Source of the DNA: Actinomycetes bacterium | Lineage (GTDB): Bacteria; Actinomycetota; Actinomycetes; Mycobacteriales; Mycobacteriaceae | NCBI GenBank assembly: GCA_023415515.1 | Contig: JAEZKH010000296.1 | Location: forward strand, 1 to 10,364 | Direction: 5' to 3' | Length of the DNA: 10,364 nt | Shown: positions 1 to 5,519 of the stretch, in pieces | Layout of the letters: each line of letters opens with the position of its first letter | Numbering within the stretch: the first letter of the stretch is position 1 | Notes under the pieces: model-generated | What the model saw: the letters and a program-made list of their open reading frames with translations, nothing else | Database searches by the model: none | What the model was told of the DNA's origin: nothing | Position numbers and translations under genes: made by a program

Positions 1-999
1 GAACACCGCCAGGTAGTGGTTGGCGTGGCCGGCCATCTTGATGACGTCGGCGATCGGCATGACCGTGCCCCCGCCGGTCTTGCCGACACCGGCCCGAGAC
101 TCCAGATCCTGCAGGGTGGTGCGGATGATGATCGAAACAGGCAGTCCGTTGAGCTGCCCCAGATCGCCGCTCATCAGGGCGATGCGCCCGACGGCGACCA
201 TCGCATCGTGCTGACGCTGGGCAAGGCTGCGGTGGTCGTTGTCGATCTGAGCCTGTGTCGGTGTCCCCGATGTGCAGGGTTCGGGATCATCGGGATTGCA
301 CATACCCGGCGCCGCATACTTGGCAAAGAGCACTTCCCACACGGCCCACGCTTCGGGCGTCAGACTCCCGACGATGTCAGTCATCGCATCGGAGCGCTGC
401 TTGCCTTTCGAAAGCCCGCGTCTGCGGGCGCGTTCGGCGTCATCGGGCGTGGGTCCGTCCTGGTCGAGAAGGAACAGGGTGAGGTCGGCCAAGTCCTTCA
501 GTTCCTTGGGGCCCACACCGACGGCAGTACGAACCCAGTCGGCTTCGATCCGGTGCCGAGTCGCGGCGTCCACGAAACCGGGCAGTCTATCGATGGCCTT
601 ACGGATGACTTCTACATGCTCAGCGTTGATCAGCCCGCGGTGCTGAGCGTCAGCAGTGGTGGGCAGTATCGGCGGTAGTAGCGGTCCGGTCAACGACTGA
701 CGCGGCGCCAACAAGCCGGCTTCGGTCAACCGCCTGTTCGCCTCGGTGGTTGAGATCCGCCAGCGGACCGTCAGCACCTCTCTCCAGGATTTCGCACCCA
801 TTTCGTTTGGCGTCGTCTCGCACTGCAGGCGCGCCAGCATGCGGTGCCTCATCATCGGCAACCGGCACCACAGGGTCTCCAGTTCATCGAGAGCCGCGAC
901 GAGCTCGGGACGGGTCTGCCGGTCGACGTCGCAGGCGGCCAGCGTGTCAAAGGCGACACGCAAAGCGCTGACCGCTGCCTGCAAGTCGTGATCCGACAT
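1..999 (-). CDS. DUF222 / 13E12 repeat family protein (5' part, runs off the left edge)
   Basis: This frame is open for 333 codons from ATG 999 to the left edge, so the C-terminus is missing. The translation matches the DUF222 domain of mycobacterial 13E12 repeat proteins: ETLWCRLP near residue 42, KSWREVLTVRWRIS near 70, NAEHVEVIRKAIDRLPGF near 125, a DDAERARRRGL stretch near 186, and PGMCNPDDPEPC near 231. The family normally ends in an HNH nuclease domain, expected outside the window, so nuclease function cannot be judged here. These proteins occur in many copies in mycobacteria and several M. tuberculosis members are known to be DNA-damage induced. I chose ATG 999 because a TATGTT -10 hexamer ends 6 bases upstream, the geometry of a leaderless mRNA. 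In-frame ATG 1014 has a GGAGG 4 bases upstream but lies inside the putative promoter. No frameshift was seen. The family call is firm; the start is moderately supported. Confidence 0.93.
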   Translation of the reverse strand, partial: MSDHDLQAAVSALRVAFDTLAACDVDRQTRPELVAALDELETLWCRLPMMRHRMLARLQCETTPNEMGAKSWREVLTVRWRISTTEANRRLTEAGLLAPRQSLTGPLLPPILPTTADAQHRGLINAEHVEVIRKAIDRLPGFVDAATRHRIEADWVRTAVGVGPKELKDLADLTLFLLDQDGPTPDDAERARRRGLSKGKQRSDAMTDIVGSLTPEAWAVWEVLFAKYAAPGMCNPDDPEPCTSGTPTQAQIDNDHRSLAQRQHDAMVAVGRIALMSGDLGQLNGLPVSIIIRTTLQDLESRAGVGKTGGGTVMPIADVIKMAGHANHYLAVF

Positions 1000-1002
1000 A
1001 TT

Positions 1003-1018
1003 TCGAACATACATTCGA
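1003..1018 (-). promoter_or_regulatory. LexA (SOS) box overlapping the DUF222 gene start
   Basis: On the minus strand the site reads TCGAATGTATGTTCGA. The mycobacterial SOS box consensus is TCGAAC-N4-GTTCGA, so 11 of 12 specified bases match. It covers the -10 hexamer of the predicted promoter, where bound LexA would block RNA polymerase. Several 13E12-family genes of M. tuberculosis are known LexA targets, which supports the call. Binding is inferred. Confidence 0.78.
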
Positions 1019-1028
1019 CCTCCGACAA
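1006..1028 (-). promoter_or_regulatory. RecA/LexA-independent DNA-damage promoter motif (PafBC type) for the DUF222 gene
   Basis: On the minus strand TTGTCGGAG (1028-1020) is followed by exactly 8 bases and then TATGTT (1011-1006). The published mycobacterial motif is tTGTCRgtg-N8-TAnnnT; only one weakly conserved position (T to A) differs. The -10 lies inside the LexA box, and the predicted transcription start coincides with ATG 999. The promoter therefore combines both DNA-damage inputs, but at a single start site. Confidence 0.6.
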
Positions 1029-1159
1029 ATCCACTGACTCAAACAGCCCATAAGTCCAGGCCGCAGCACCGACGGTGACGTTTCCGCTGACAACTTCCAA
1101 CACCACCACGCGGGCTCTCGACAGACCCACGACCGTCACCTATGGCGCGACCCATCGAC

Positions 1160-1185
1160 GGTCATTGCAGGTGTCATCCATGACC
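1160..1185. repeat. GTCAT inverted/direct repeat cluster in the divergent intergenic region
   Basis: Three GTCAT units lie here: 1161-1165 (+), 1173-1177 (+) and 1180-1184 (reverse). The last two form a perfect 12-base palindrome with a CC centre, and GGTCAT 1160-1165 pairs with ATGACC 1180-1185. It could be an activator or repressor site for either divergent gene, but no regulator is recognised. The rest of the 1029-1210 gap shows no gene. Confidence 0.3.
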
Positions 1186-1210
1186 CGCCCACGCATCGCC
1201 GTCGACGCTT

Positions 1211-1244
1211 CGCAATACAGATACACGCGATATGTATCATTGCG
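1211..1244. promoter_or_regulatory. Long imperfect palindrome (candidate operator) at the phosphotransferase start
   Basis: The left arm is CGCAAT (1211-1216) and GATACA (1220-1225), separated by ACA. The right arm is TGTATC (1233-1238) directly joined to ATTGCG (1239-1244). All 12 arm bases pair, with a 7-base centre and one 3-base bulge. The site covers the candidate -10 TATCAT and the upstream ATG 1232. A TetR-like operator is the simplest reading; an mRNA hairpin is the alternative if transcription starts further upstream. Confidence 0.5.
1235..1240 (+). promoter_or_regulatory. Candidate -10 hexamer, leaderless phosphotransferase transcript
   Basis: TATCAT fits TANNNT and ends 6 bases before GTG 1247, so transcription would start at the start codon. 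No Shine-Dalgarno sequence precedes either ATG 1232 or GTG 1247, as expected for a leaderless gene. No clear -35 element is visible. Confidence 0.4.
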
Positions 1245-1246
1245 CA

Positions 1247-2587
1247 GTGTCCGGCCCCGTCGAAGACTCCGTGATCGAAGCCTGGATCGCGGCAAACATC
1301 GGTCCCGTCCGCACCATCGAGCGCCAGCAACGTTGGCGGCCAGCGTGGTTCGTCACCGCGGCACGTGACGATCAAGAGATTCGCCTCTATGTCCGGGGTG
1401 ATCGCGAAGGGTTCGGGTTTGCGACAGTCTCAGCCGAGGCGGCCGTGCTGCGCACGATGGAAGCGCACGGCATCGCGGTTCCCCACATCCACGGCGAGAT
1501 CCCTGAAGCATCAGCGGTCGTGATGGACTGGCTGCCCGGCGCTGCCAACCCATGCAGCGACATCGATGCCCAGCAGATTGACGCGGTGATGGACGATTAC
1601 GTCGACGCGCTGGTCAGCGCCCACCGCATCGATCCGACTGCTTTTGGCGCCGCGGACCTGCCCATACCGACCGGCCCCGATGCCGTCGCACTCGATTACC
1701 TCGAGACATTCGTGACGCGCTATCGAGACTTCAAGCAGCGCCCGGAGCCGTTGCTGGAGTTCGCCATCGGCTGGCTGAGGCGCCACGTGCCGTCGCATCG
1801 CGTCGCACCGCGCTTCGTGCTGGGCGACACCGGCCAATTCATGTACGCCGACGGCCGGATCACCGGGTTGATCGACGTCGAGCTCGCCCACATCGGTGAT
1901 GTCTTCCATGACCTCGCGGGCCTTCGACTGCGCAACGTGACCGAACCGATGGGTGACCTGGGTCGCTTGTTGCGGCGCTATGAGCAACGCTCAGGCGTAC
2001 CCCTGGACCGTGCGGCGATCGAATTCCACACCGCCAAGTTCGCGCTGTGCACCCCGCTGGGAGTGGCGATAGTCCTGCACTTGGACCTGCCCCTGCCCGA
2101 CATCGTTCAGTACATCGAGTGGTTTCATCTCTTGTCACTGCACACGATCGAATCCATCGCGCAGCAGGCCGGCGTCCTGCTGTCGACGGTGTCGCTTCCT
2201 GACCCCATGCCGACCCTCTATCCCGGGGCAATCGCCGGGCTGCCCGGCATTATCGAGTCGCTGGCCGTGCCGCCGGGCATCGCCGAACACCAGCGGCAGT
2301 GCGCTTCGACCGTCGCCCAATTGGCCCACCGGGTCGGCATATACGGCCACGCCATCGACGCCGCGGATCTCGATGATATCGAGGAATTACTCGGGGAACG
2401 GCCCACCGACCGGGCGGCAGGCGACCAGGCCTTGGAACACGCTGTGCTGACGGCGACGCCTGAGCAGGATCCCGCTCTGATCGTGCTTCTCCATCGCCGG
2501 GTGATGCGTCAGCTTCTGCTCATCGAACCGATGTTGACCGGAGGACGAATCGGACACGTGACCCCCCTGAGCGAACTGCTCGACTGA
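1247..2587 (+). CDS. APH-fold phosphotransferase family protein with atypical catalytic loop
   Basis: The 446-residue product (numbered from GTG 1247) has the aminoglycoside-phosphotransferase/choline-kinase fold: an N-lobe with SAEAAVLRTMEAHGIAVP near residue 62, then VVMDWLPG near 91. The catalytic loop reads FVLGDTGQFMYADGRITGLI (190-209), followed by DVELAHIGD (210-218). The catalytic Asp (194) and the metal-binding DxE (210-212) remain. The usual HGD His is Leu, and the GPGNF segment has become GQF, removing the metal-binding Asn. The substrate is unknown; actinobacterial relatives are often found beside acyl-CoA metabolism genes, and nothing indicates drug resistance. About 90 C-terminal residues extend beyond the kinase fold and are not recognised. 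GTG 1247 is preferred for its leaderless spacing; ATG 1232 would add five residues but lies in the palindrome. No partner gene follows closely. Confidence 0.85.
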   Translation: MSGPVEDSVIEAWIAANIGPVRTIERQQRWRPAWFVTAARDDQEIRLYVRGDREGFGFATVSAEAAVLRTMEAHGIAVPHIHGEIPEASAVVMDWLPGAANPCSDIDAQQIDAVMDDYVDALVSAHRIDPTAFGAADLPIPTGPDAVALDYLETFVTRYRDFKQRPEPLLEFAIGWLRRHVPSHRVAPRFVLGDTGQFMYADGRITGLIDVELAHIGDVFHDLAGLRLRNVTEPMGDLGRLLRRYEQRSGVPLDRAAIEFHTAKFALCTPLGVAIVLHLDLPLPDIVQYIEWFHLLSLHTIESIAQQAGVLLSTVSLPDPMPTLYPGAIAGLPGIIESLAVPPGIAEHQRQCASTVAQLAHRVGIYGHAIDAADLDDIEELLGERPTDRAAGDQALEHAVLTATPEQDPALIVLLHRRVMRQLLLIEPMLTGGRIGHVTPLSELLD

Positions 2588-2653
2588 TCCGCACAGTCCA
2601 GGACAGCTCCTCGCCCGCTCGCCTCAACAACCGTCGAAGACTCCTGAGGACCG

Positions 2654-2683
2654 ACGACAAAGTGTGTCGCCGGCGTTTACCTT
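2654..2683 (+). promoter_or_regulatory. Weak candidate promoter for the Het-C-like gene
   Basis: ACGACA (2654-2659) and TACCTT (2678-2683) are 18 bases apart and loosely fit a housekeeping mycobacterial promoter. It would give a leader of about 75 bases. The rest of the 2588-2765 gap holds only the hairpin and ribosome binding site listed separately. The -35 match is poor. Confidence 0.22.
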
Positions 2684-2732
2684 GTGCCGTTCGGGGAACA
2701 AGCCTGGCGGTTGGGGACCACCGCAGTATGGC

Positions 2733-2750
2733 GTGCCGAGGTGTCGGCAC
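2733..2750 (+). promoter_or_regulatory. Perfect hairpin just upstream of the Het-C-like gene's ribosome binding site
   Basis: GTGCCGA (2733-2739), loop GGTG, TCGGCAC (2744-2750): a 7-base-pair perfect stem ending 5 bases before AGGAG (2756-2760), which itself lies 5 bases before ATG 2766. It could modulate translation or mRNA stability, or be a protein-binding palindrome. The function is unknown. Confidence 0.4.
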
Positions 2751-2765
2751 AGGCTAGGAGTTCCC

Positions 2766-3662
2766 ATGACCTCGTTGTGGCGATCAATCAGGGCGACGTG
2801 GGTCGTGGTTGCGGCGTCGGGCCTCATCGGTGCCGTCTGCTGCTGGGCCGCGCCAAGCGCGCAGGCGTTCTACGTCCAGAATCACGCAACCATCACCCGC
2901 AGTGCGCTCCCGCCCGATCAGGTCAACGAGGTTGCGATCCTCCAGATACTCAACGGACCCCCGCCCGGGGGTGGCGCGATGGGAAGCGACTCGTTCGCCA
3001 CCGATCAATGGCGGCATATCGACAACGCGAAGAATCCCGCAGACATATGTGCCCGTGCGCAGCAGGCCTGGAACATCCTGTCACCGGTCATTCTGAATGG
3101 GTCGCGGCCCGTCGGCCCGGGTGCCACGGTGTTGGCGAACGGACCCGCCGCCCGTGCCGCCTTCGGCGGGCTCGCACACGCGCAGCAGGATTTCTATGCG
3201 CACTCCAATTGGGTCGAGGACAATATCGGCGCTGGGCAGCCGGACCGGCTGGCTCCCGCCATCTTTCCGACGTGCAATCCCGGCGACTTCCCCGCCGATC
3301 TCCACACCGGGTACTTCAATATCCTGTTCTCCAAACAATTCCCGCTCGACGGTTGCCCTCCAGCAGGGCCGCCGGCAGGTTATCCAGAGTGCCACTCGGC
3401 ATTGAACAAGGACGGGCCCGACACGGCTCGCGGTAGTCAGCCGGTACCAGGAACCGGTACGACGATGTACGACGTCGCAGCCGGGTTGGCCACCACCGCG
3501 ACCACCAACCTGTACGGGCAGATACGGGACTTGGTAGCCAGAACGGTTACCGAACAGAACCCAGGTGTCGATGGAGGTTGCGTCGCGGCGAAGCTGTTCC
3601 AACCCGACTTACTGGGCCCCTGCGCCGCGTTCTCCAATCCGCTTCTGCCCCGAGCTCGATAA
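2766..3662 (+). CDS. Secreted Het-C / CinY-like protein, probable metal-dependent (phospholipase C/P1-nuclease-like) fold
   Basis: The product has 298 residues. Residues 1-34 form a signal peptide: R6 and R9, a hydrophobic core at 11-28, and cleavage likely after A-Q-A at 34, so the mature chain begins FYVQNHATIT. The motif LAHAQQDFYAHSNWVE (136-151) is the hallmark of the Het-C/CinY-like group. Its H138-xxx-D142-xxx-H146 spacing resembles the metal ligands of zinc phospholipase C. H40, H84 and the CHSALNKD segment (209-216) are further candidate ligands. Six or more cysteines suit an exported disulfide-bonded protein. ATG 2766 is chosen because AGGAG ends 5 bases upstream and the signal peptide starts there; upstream in-frame codons lack both. 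It is followed after 157 bases by another secreted-protein gene. Lipid or nucleic-acid hydrolysis is possible from the fold but no activity is established. The fold match is from memory of motifs. Confidence 0.8.
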   Translation: MTSLWRSIRATWVVVAASGLIGAVCCWAAPSAQAFYVQNHATITRSALPPDQVNEVAILQILNGPPPGGGAMGSDSFATDQWRHIDNAKNPADICARAQQAWNILSPVILNGSRPVGPGATVLANGPAARAAFGGLAHAQQDFYAHSNWVEDNIGAGQPDRLAPAIFPTCNPGDFPADLHTGYFNILFSKQFPLDGCPPAGPPAGYPECHSALNKDGPDTARGSQPVPGTGTTMYDVAAGLATTATTNLYGQIRDLVARTVTEQNPGVDGGCVAAKLFQPDLLGPCAAFSNPLLPRAR

Positions 3663-3707
3663 CGCTGACGCGATGACGGCGAGAGACCTCGCATGGCAAC
3701 AATGGTT

Positions 3708-3730
3708 TTGTCGTCACCGACAATTACCCT
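3708..3730 (+). promoter_or_regulatory. TTGTCG inverted repeat with a PafBC-like promoter spacing
   Basis: TTGTCG (3708-3713) and CGACAA (3718-3723) form a perfect palindrome around TCAC. The same sequence also reads TTGTCGTCA-N8-TACCCT, which has the core and exact spacing of the RecA-independent damage motif but misses its weaker GTG positions. It lies 90 bases before the MPT64-like gene. A chance match is quite possible. Confidence 0.25.
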
Positions 3731-3768
3731 GCGCACCCGGCCCAGCGCACGTCACAGCGTCAATGCGC

Positions 3769-3797
3769 TAATCTCTCGTGCGCGGCGCCGTGCCGCG
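3769..3797 (+). promoter_or_regulatory. Candidate -10 and 5'-end hairpin of the MPT64-like gene
   Basis: TAATCT (3769-3774) fits TANNNT. Seven bases on, at 3781, a perfect stem begins: CGCGGC (3781-3786), loop GCCGT, GCCGCG (3792-3797). If the -10 is used, the mRNA would start with this hairpin, which could protect its 5' end. A strong ribosome binding site CGGAGG (3805-3810) lies 8 bases after the stem and 9 before ATG 3820. Confidence 0.35.
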
Positions 3798-3819
3798 GTT
3801 TGCTCGGAGGGGTTTGGAC

Positions 3820-4608
3820 ATGCGAATTGCCAAAGTGGCCGTGCTCGTCGCGGCAGCTGCGATCGTCGGCTCGAACACTGTCGCGGTGGCCGCGCCGAAG
3901 GATTACTGCGCCGACCTCAAAGGTGGCAATACCGGCAGCACGTGTGAGATCCAGCTCTCCGACCCCGCGTACACGGTCGACATCAGCATCCCGCTGGATT
4001 ACCCCAACCAGAAGTCGGTCGCCGACTGGATCTCCCAGAAACGCGACGAGTTCGTCAACGTCGCCAAGTCGGGCGCGTCCGGCGCTACGCCGTCGGTGCT
4101 GACCATCAAGCCGAAGGAGTACAACTCGGCGATCCCCCCGCGCGGCACGCAGGCCGTGGTGTTCAAGGTGACTCAGAACACCGGTGGCACGAGTGCGAAG
4201 ACGACGTGGAAGTCGTTCAACTGGGATCAGACCTATCGCAAAGAGATCGTCTGGACGGCTGCACCGGACGACAAGGAGAACACACCGTTGTGGCGGGTCG
4301 ATGATCCCCTGAAAACCGTGGGCCCGATCGTGCAGGCCGAGCTGCAGAAGCAGCTGGCGCCACCGCCACCGGCCGAGCCGCCCGCCGAAGCCGGACAACC
4401 CGCTGCGGCTTCGCCCACTCCAACCCCGGAACCCGCGCCGTTGCCCATTGCGACACCCGCTCTCTACAACCCCGCCAATTACCAGAGTTTCGCGGTGGTC
4501 AACGACGGGGTGATCTTCTTCTTCGACCAGGGCGTGCTGCTGCCCGACTCATACGGCGCGTTGCAGGTTCTGGCGCCTCGGTCGGGGATCGACCCGATGA
4601 TCGCGTAA
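3820..4608 (+). CDS. mpt64: MPT64 (MPB64) family secreted protein with inserted Pro/Ala-rich linker
   Basis: The product has 262 residues and closely matches the secreted M. tuberculosis antigen MPT64. Shared stretches include APKDYCADLKGGNTG (25-39), EIQLSDPAYTVDISIP (43-58), SAIPPRGTQAVVFKV (103-117), FNWDQTYRK (133-141), NYQSFAVVNDGVIFFF (220-235) and APRSGIDPMIA at the C-terminus. A signal peptide (1-24) is expected to be cut after A-V-A, giving the same APK mature start as MPT64. C30 and C42 are kept and probably form a disulfide. The C-terminal half carries the DUF3298/RsiV-like fold. Residues 181-213 are Pro/Ala-rich (PPPPAEPPAEAGQ, PTPTPEPAP); MPT64 as I recall it is about 25-30 residues shorter here. 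ATG 3820 is fixed by CGGAGG 9 bases upstream and the signal peptide. The biochemical role is unsettled; MPT64 is a secreted antigen. It ends 8 bases from a convergent gene. Confidence 0.92.
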   Translation: MRIAKVAVLVAAAAIVGSNTVAVAAPKDYCADLKGGNTGSTCEIQLSDPAYTVDISIPLDYPNQKSVADWISQKRDEFVNVAKSGASGATPSVLTIKPKEYNSAIPPRGTQAVVFKVTQNTGGTSAKTTWKSFNWDQTYRKEIVWTAAPDDKENTPLWRVDDPLKTVGPIVQAELQKQLAPPPPAEPPAEAGQPAAASPTPTPEPAPLPIATPALYNPANYQSFAVVNDGVIFFFDQGVLLPDSYGALQVLAPRSGIDPMIA

Positions 4609-4620
4609 CACCACGATCAT
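4597..4620. terminator. Palindrome spanning both convergent stop codons
   Basis: ATGATCG (4597-4603) pairs perfectly with CGATCAT (4614-4620) across a 10-base loop. The stop of the upstream gene (4606-4608) lies in the loop and the stop of the minus-strand gene (4617-4619) in the right arm. A weak bidirectional terminator is possible, but the stem is AT-rich and no U-tract follows. Confidence 0.3.
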
Positions 4621-5426
4621 GCGTTGTCGCGCCAAGTGATCACCTCTTTGAGCGACGTCAGGTCGTAGCCGTTGTCCGAGGTGAGCTCGGTCTGGAACAG
4701 TGTGACGCCGTTGTCGCGGAACGCGTCGGCGCTGTCGGGGTTCTCCCAAAGCGTCGAACGCTCGATGTCCGCGCCGTTGCGGCCGAACGTCGACGCCAAC
4801 TCGTCGACGCGGTCGCTCGACCTGCGGAACGCGTCGAGGTCCTGGAACGCGTGCCAGATGTCGGCGTGCCTGGCAACGGCGGGCAGCGAGCGCTTCGGTC
4901 CGGTGCCGCCGATGAGGATCGGTATTTTGCGCACGGGCGGTGGGATCAGTGCGCCCAGTCGCTTCTCGATACGGATCAGGCTCTCGTCGAACAAGTCGAA
5001 GCGTGAGCTGAAGGTCCCAAAGTCGTAACCGTATGTGGTGTAGTCCTTTTCGTACCATCCCGCGCCGAGCCCCAGTATCAACCGGCCACCGCTGATGTGG
5101 TCGACGGTGCGCGCCATGTCAGCGAGCAGGTCAGGATTGCGGTAGCCGACGCCGGTGACGAGGAGTCCGATCTCGGCGTGTGAGGTGATCTCAGCCCACG
5201 ACGCAAGCGCGGTCCAGCCCTCGAAGTTGGCGACGTCGGGCTGCTCGTCTTCCAGAACGGGCTTGCCGTCGACTATTCCCTCCATCGCCGGGCGGTGGAA
5301 GTGGTCGTAGCCGAAGATCACGTCGACGCCGAGGTCGTCGGCGGCCAACACGGCGTCACGCCATGTGCGGTAGTCGGGTGTGCCGCCGGGCTGGATCTGA
5401 ACGGCCACGCGGAGGGGACGGGTCAT
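4617..5426 (-). CDS. Luciferase-like (LLM class) F420- or flavin-dependent oxidoreductase
   Basis: The 269-residue product has the bacterial luciferase-like TIM-barrel pattern: VQIQPGG at 9-15, GYDHFHRPA at 39-47, GYRNPDLLADMARTVDHISG at 94-113, the cofactor loop LILGLGAGWYEKDYTTYG at 116-133, and KIPILIGGTGPKRSLPAVARHAD at 167-189. In mycobacteria most such proteins use coenzyme F420 for hydride transfer; others are two-component monooxygenases using reduced FMN, and the sequence alone does not decide. The length is at the short end of the family. AGGAG lies 5 bases before ATG 5426, so the start is firm. It is the last of four genes on this strand, 93 bases after the methyltransferase gene, so it may be co-transcribed or have its own promoter. 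The flavin reductase gene at the cluster's start makes a flavin-fed role plausible. The substrate is unknown. Confidence 0.88.
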   Translation of the reverse strand: MTRPLRVAVQIQPGGTPDYRTWRDAVLAADDLGVDVIFGYDHFHRPAMEGIVDGKPVLEDEQPDVANFEGWTALASWAEITSHAEIGLLVTGVGYRNPDLLADMARTVDHISGGRLILGLGAGWYEKDYTTYGYDFGTFSSRFDLFDESLIRIEKRLGALIPPPVRKIPILIGGTGPKRSLPAVARHADIWHAFQDLDAFRRSSDRVDELASTFGRNGADIERSTLWENPDSADAFRDNGVTLFQTELTSDNGYDLTSLKEVITWRDNA

Positions 5427-5489
5427 GAAAGCTCCTGAGTCGGTAAAAGTGCGACTCTTGACCCAAGCTCGCCGGGCGGCGGGTTTATT

Positions 5490-5509
5490 CCGACGACGAA
5501 CGCCGTCGG
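5490..5509 (-). terminator. Hairpin after the methyltransferase stop
   Basis: CCGACG and CGTCGG pair across an 8-base loop, starting 10 bases past the methyltransferase stop. Shorter alternative pairings (CGACG/CGTCG) exist. No U-tract follows; the sequence beyond is GAATAAAC. It may attenuate read-through into the oxidoreductase gene or be an intergenic processing site. The rest of the 93-base gap shows nothing else beyond the downstream gene's ribosome binding site (5432-5436). Confidence 0.3.
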
Positions 5510-5519
5510 CTCGTGTTCT

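Noticed and set aside
16..678. 220-codon open frame on the + strand
   Set aside because: It is antisense to the DUF222 gene, whose minus-strand frame gives an uninterrupted, recognisable family protein; the + frame resembles nothing.
1008..1023. GGAGG at 1019-1023 with ATG 1014 or 1010 as start of the DUF222 gene
   Set aside because: ATG 1010 is out of frame, ATG 1014 has only 4 bases of spacing and both fall inside the predicted LexA box/-10; ATG 999 fits a leaderless transcript better. Not fully excluded.
1247..2587. Aminoglycoside or macrolide resistance kinase
   Set aside because: Only the general fold matches; the catalytic loop is atypical and the long C-terminal extension is unlike resistance enzymes.
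2684..3436. 250-codon + strand frame inside the Het-C-like gene
   Set aside because: Arg-rich out-of-frame shadow; the other frame has a signal peptide, ribosome binding site and family motifs.
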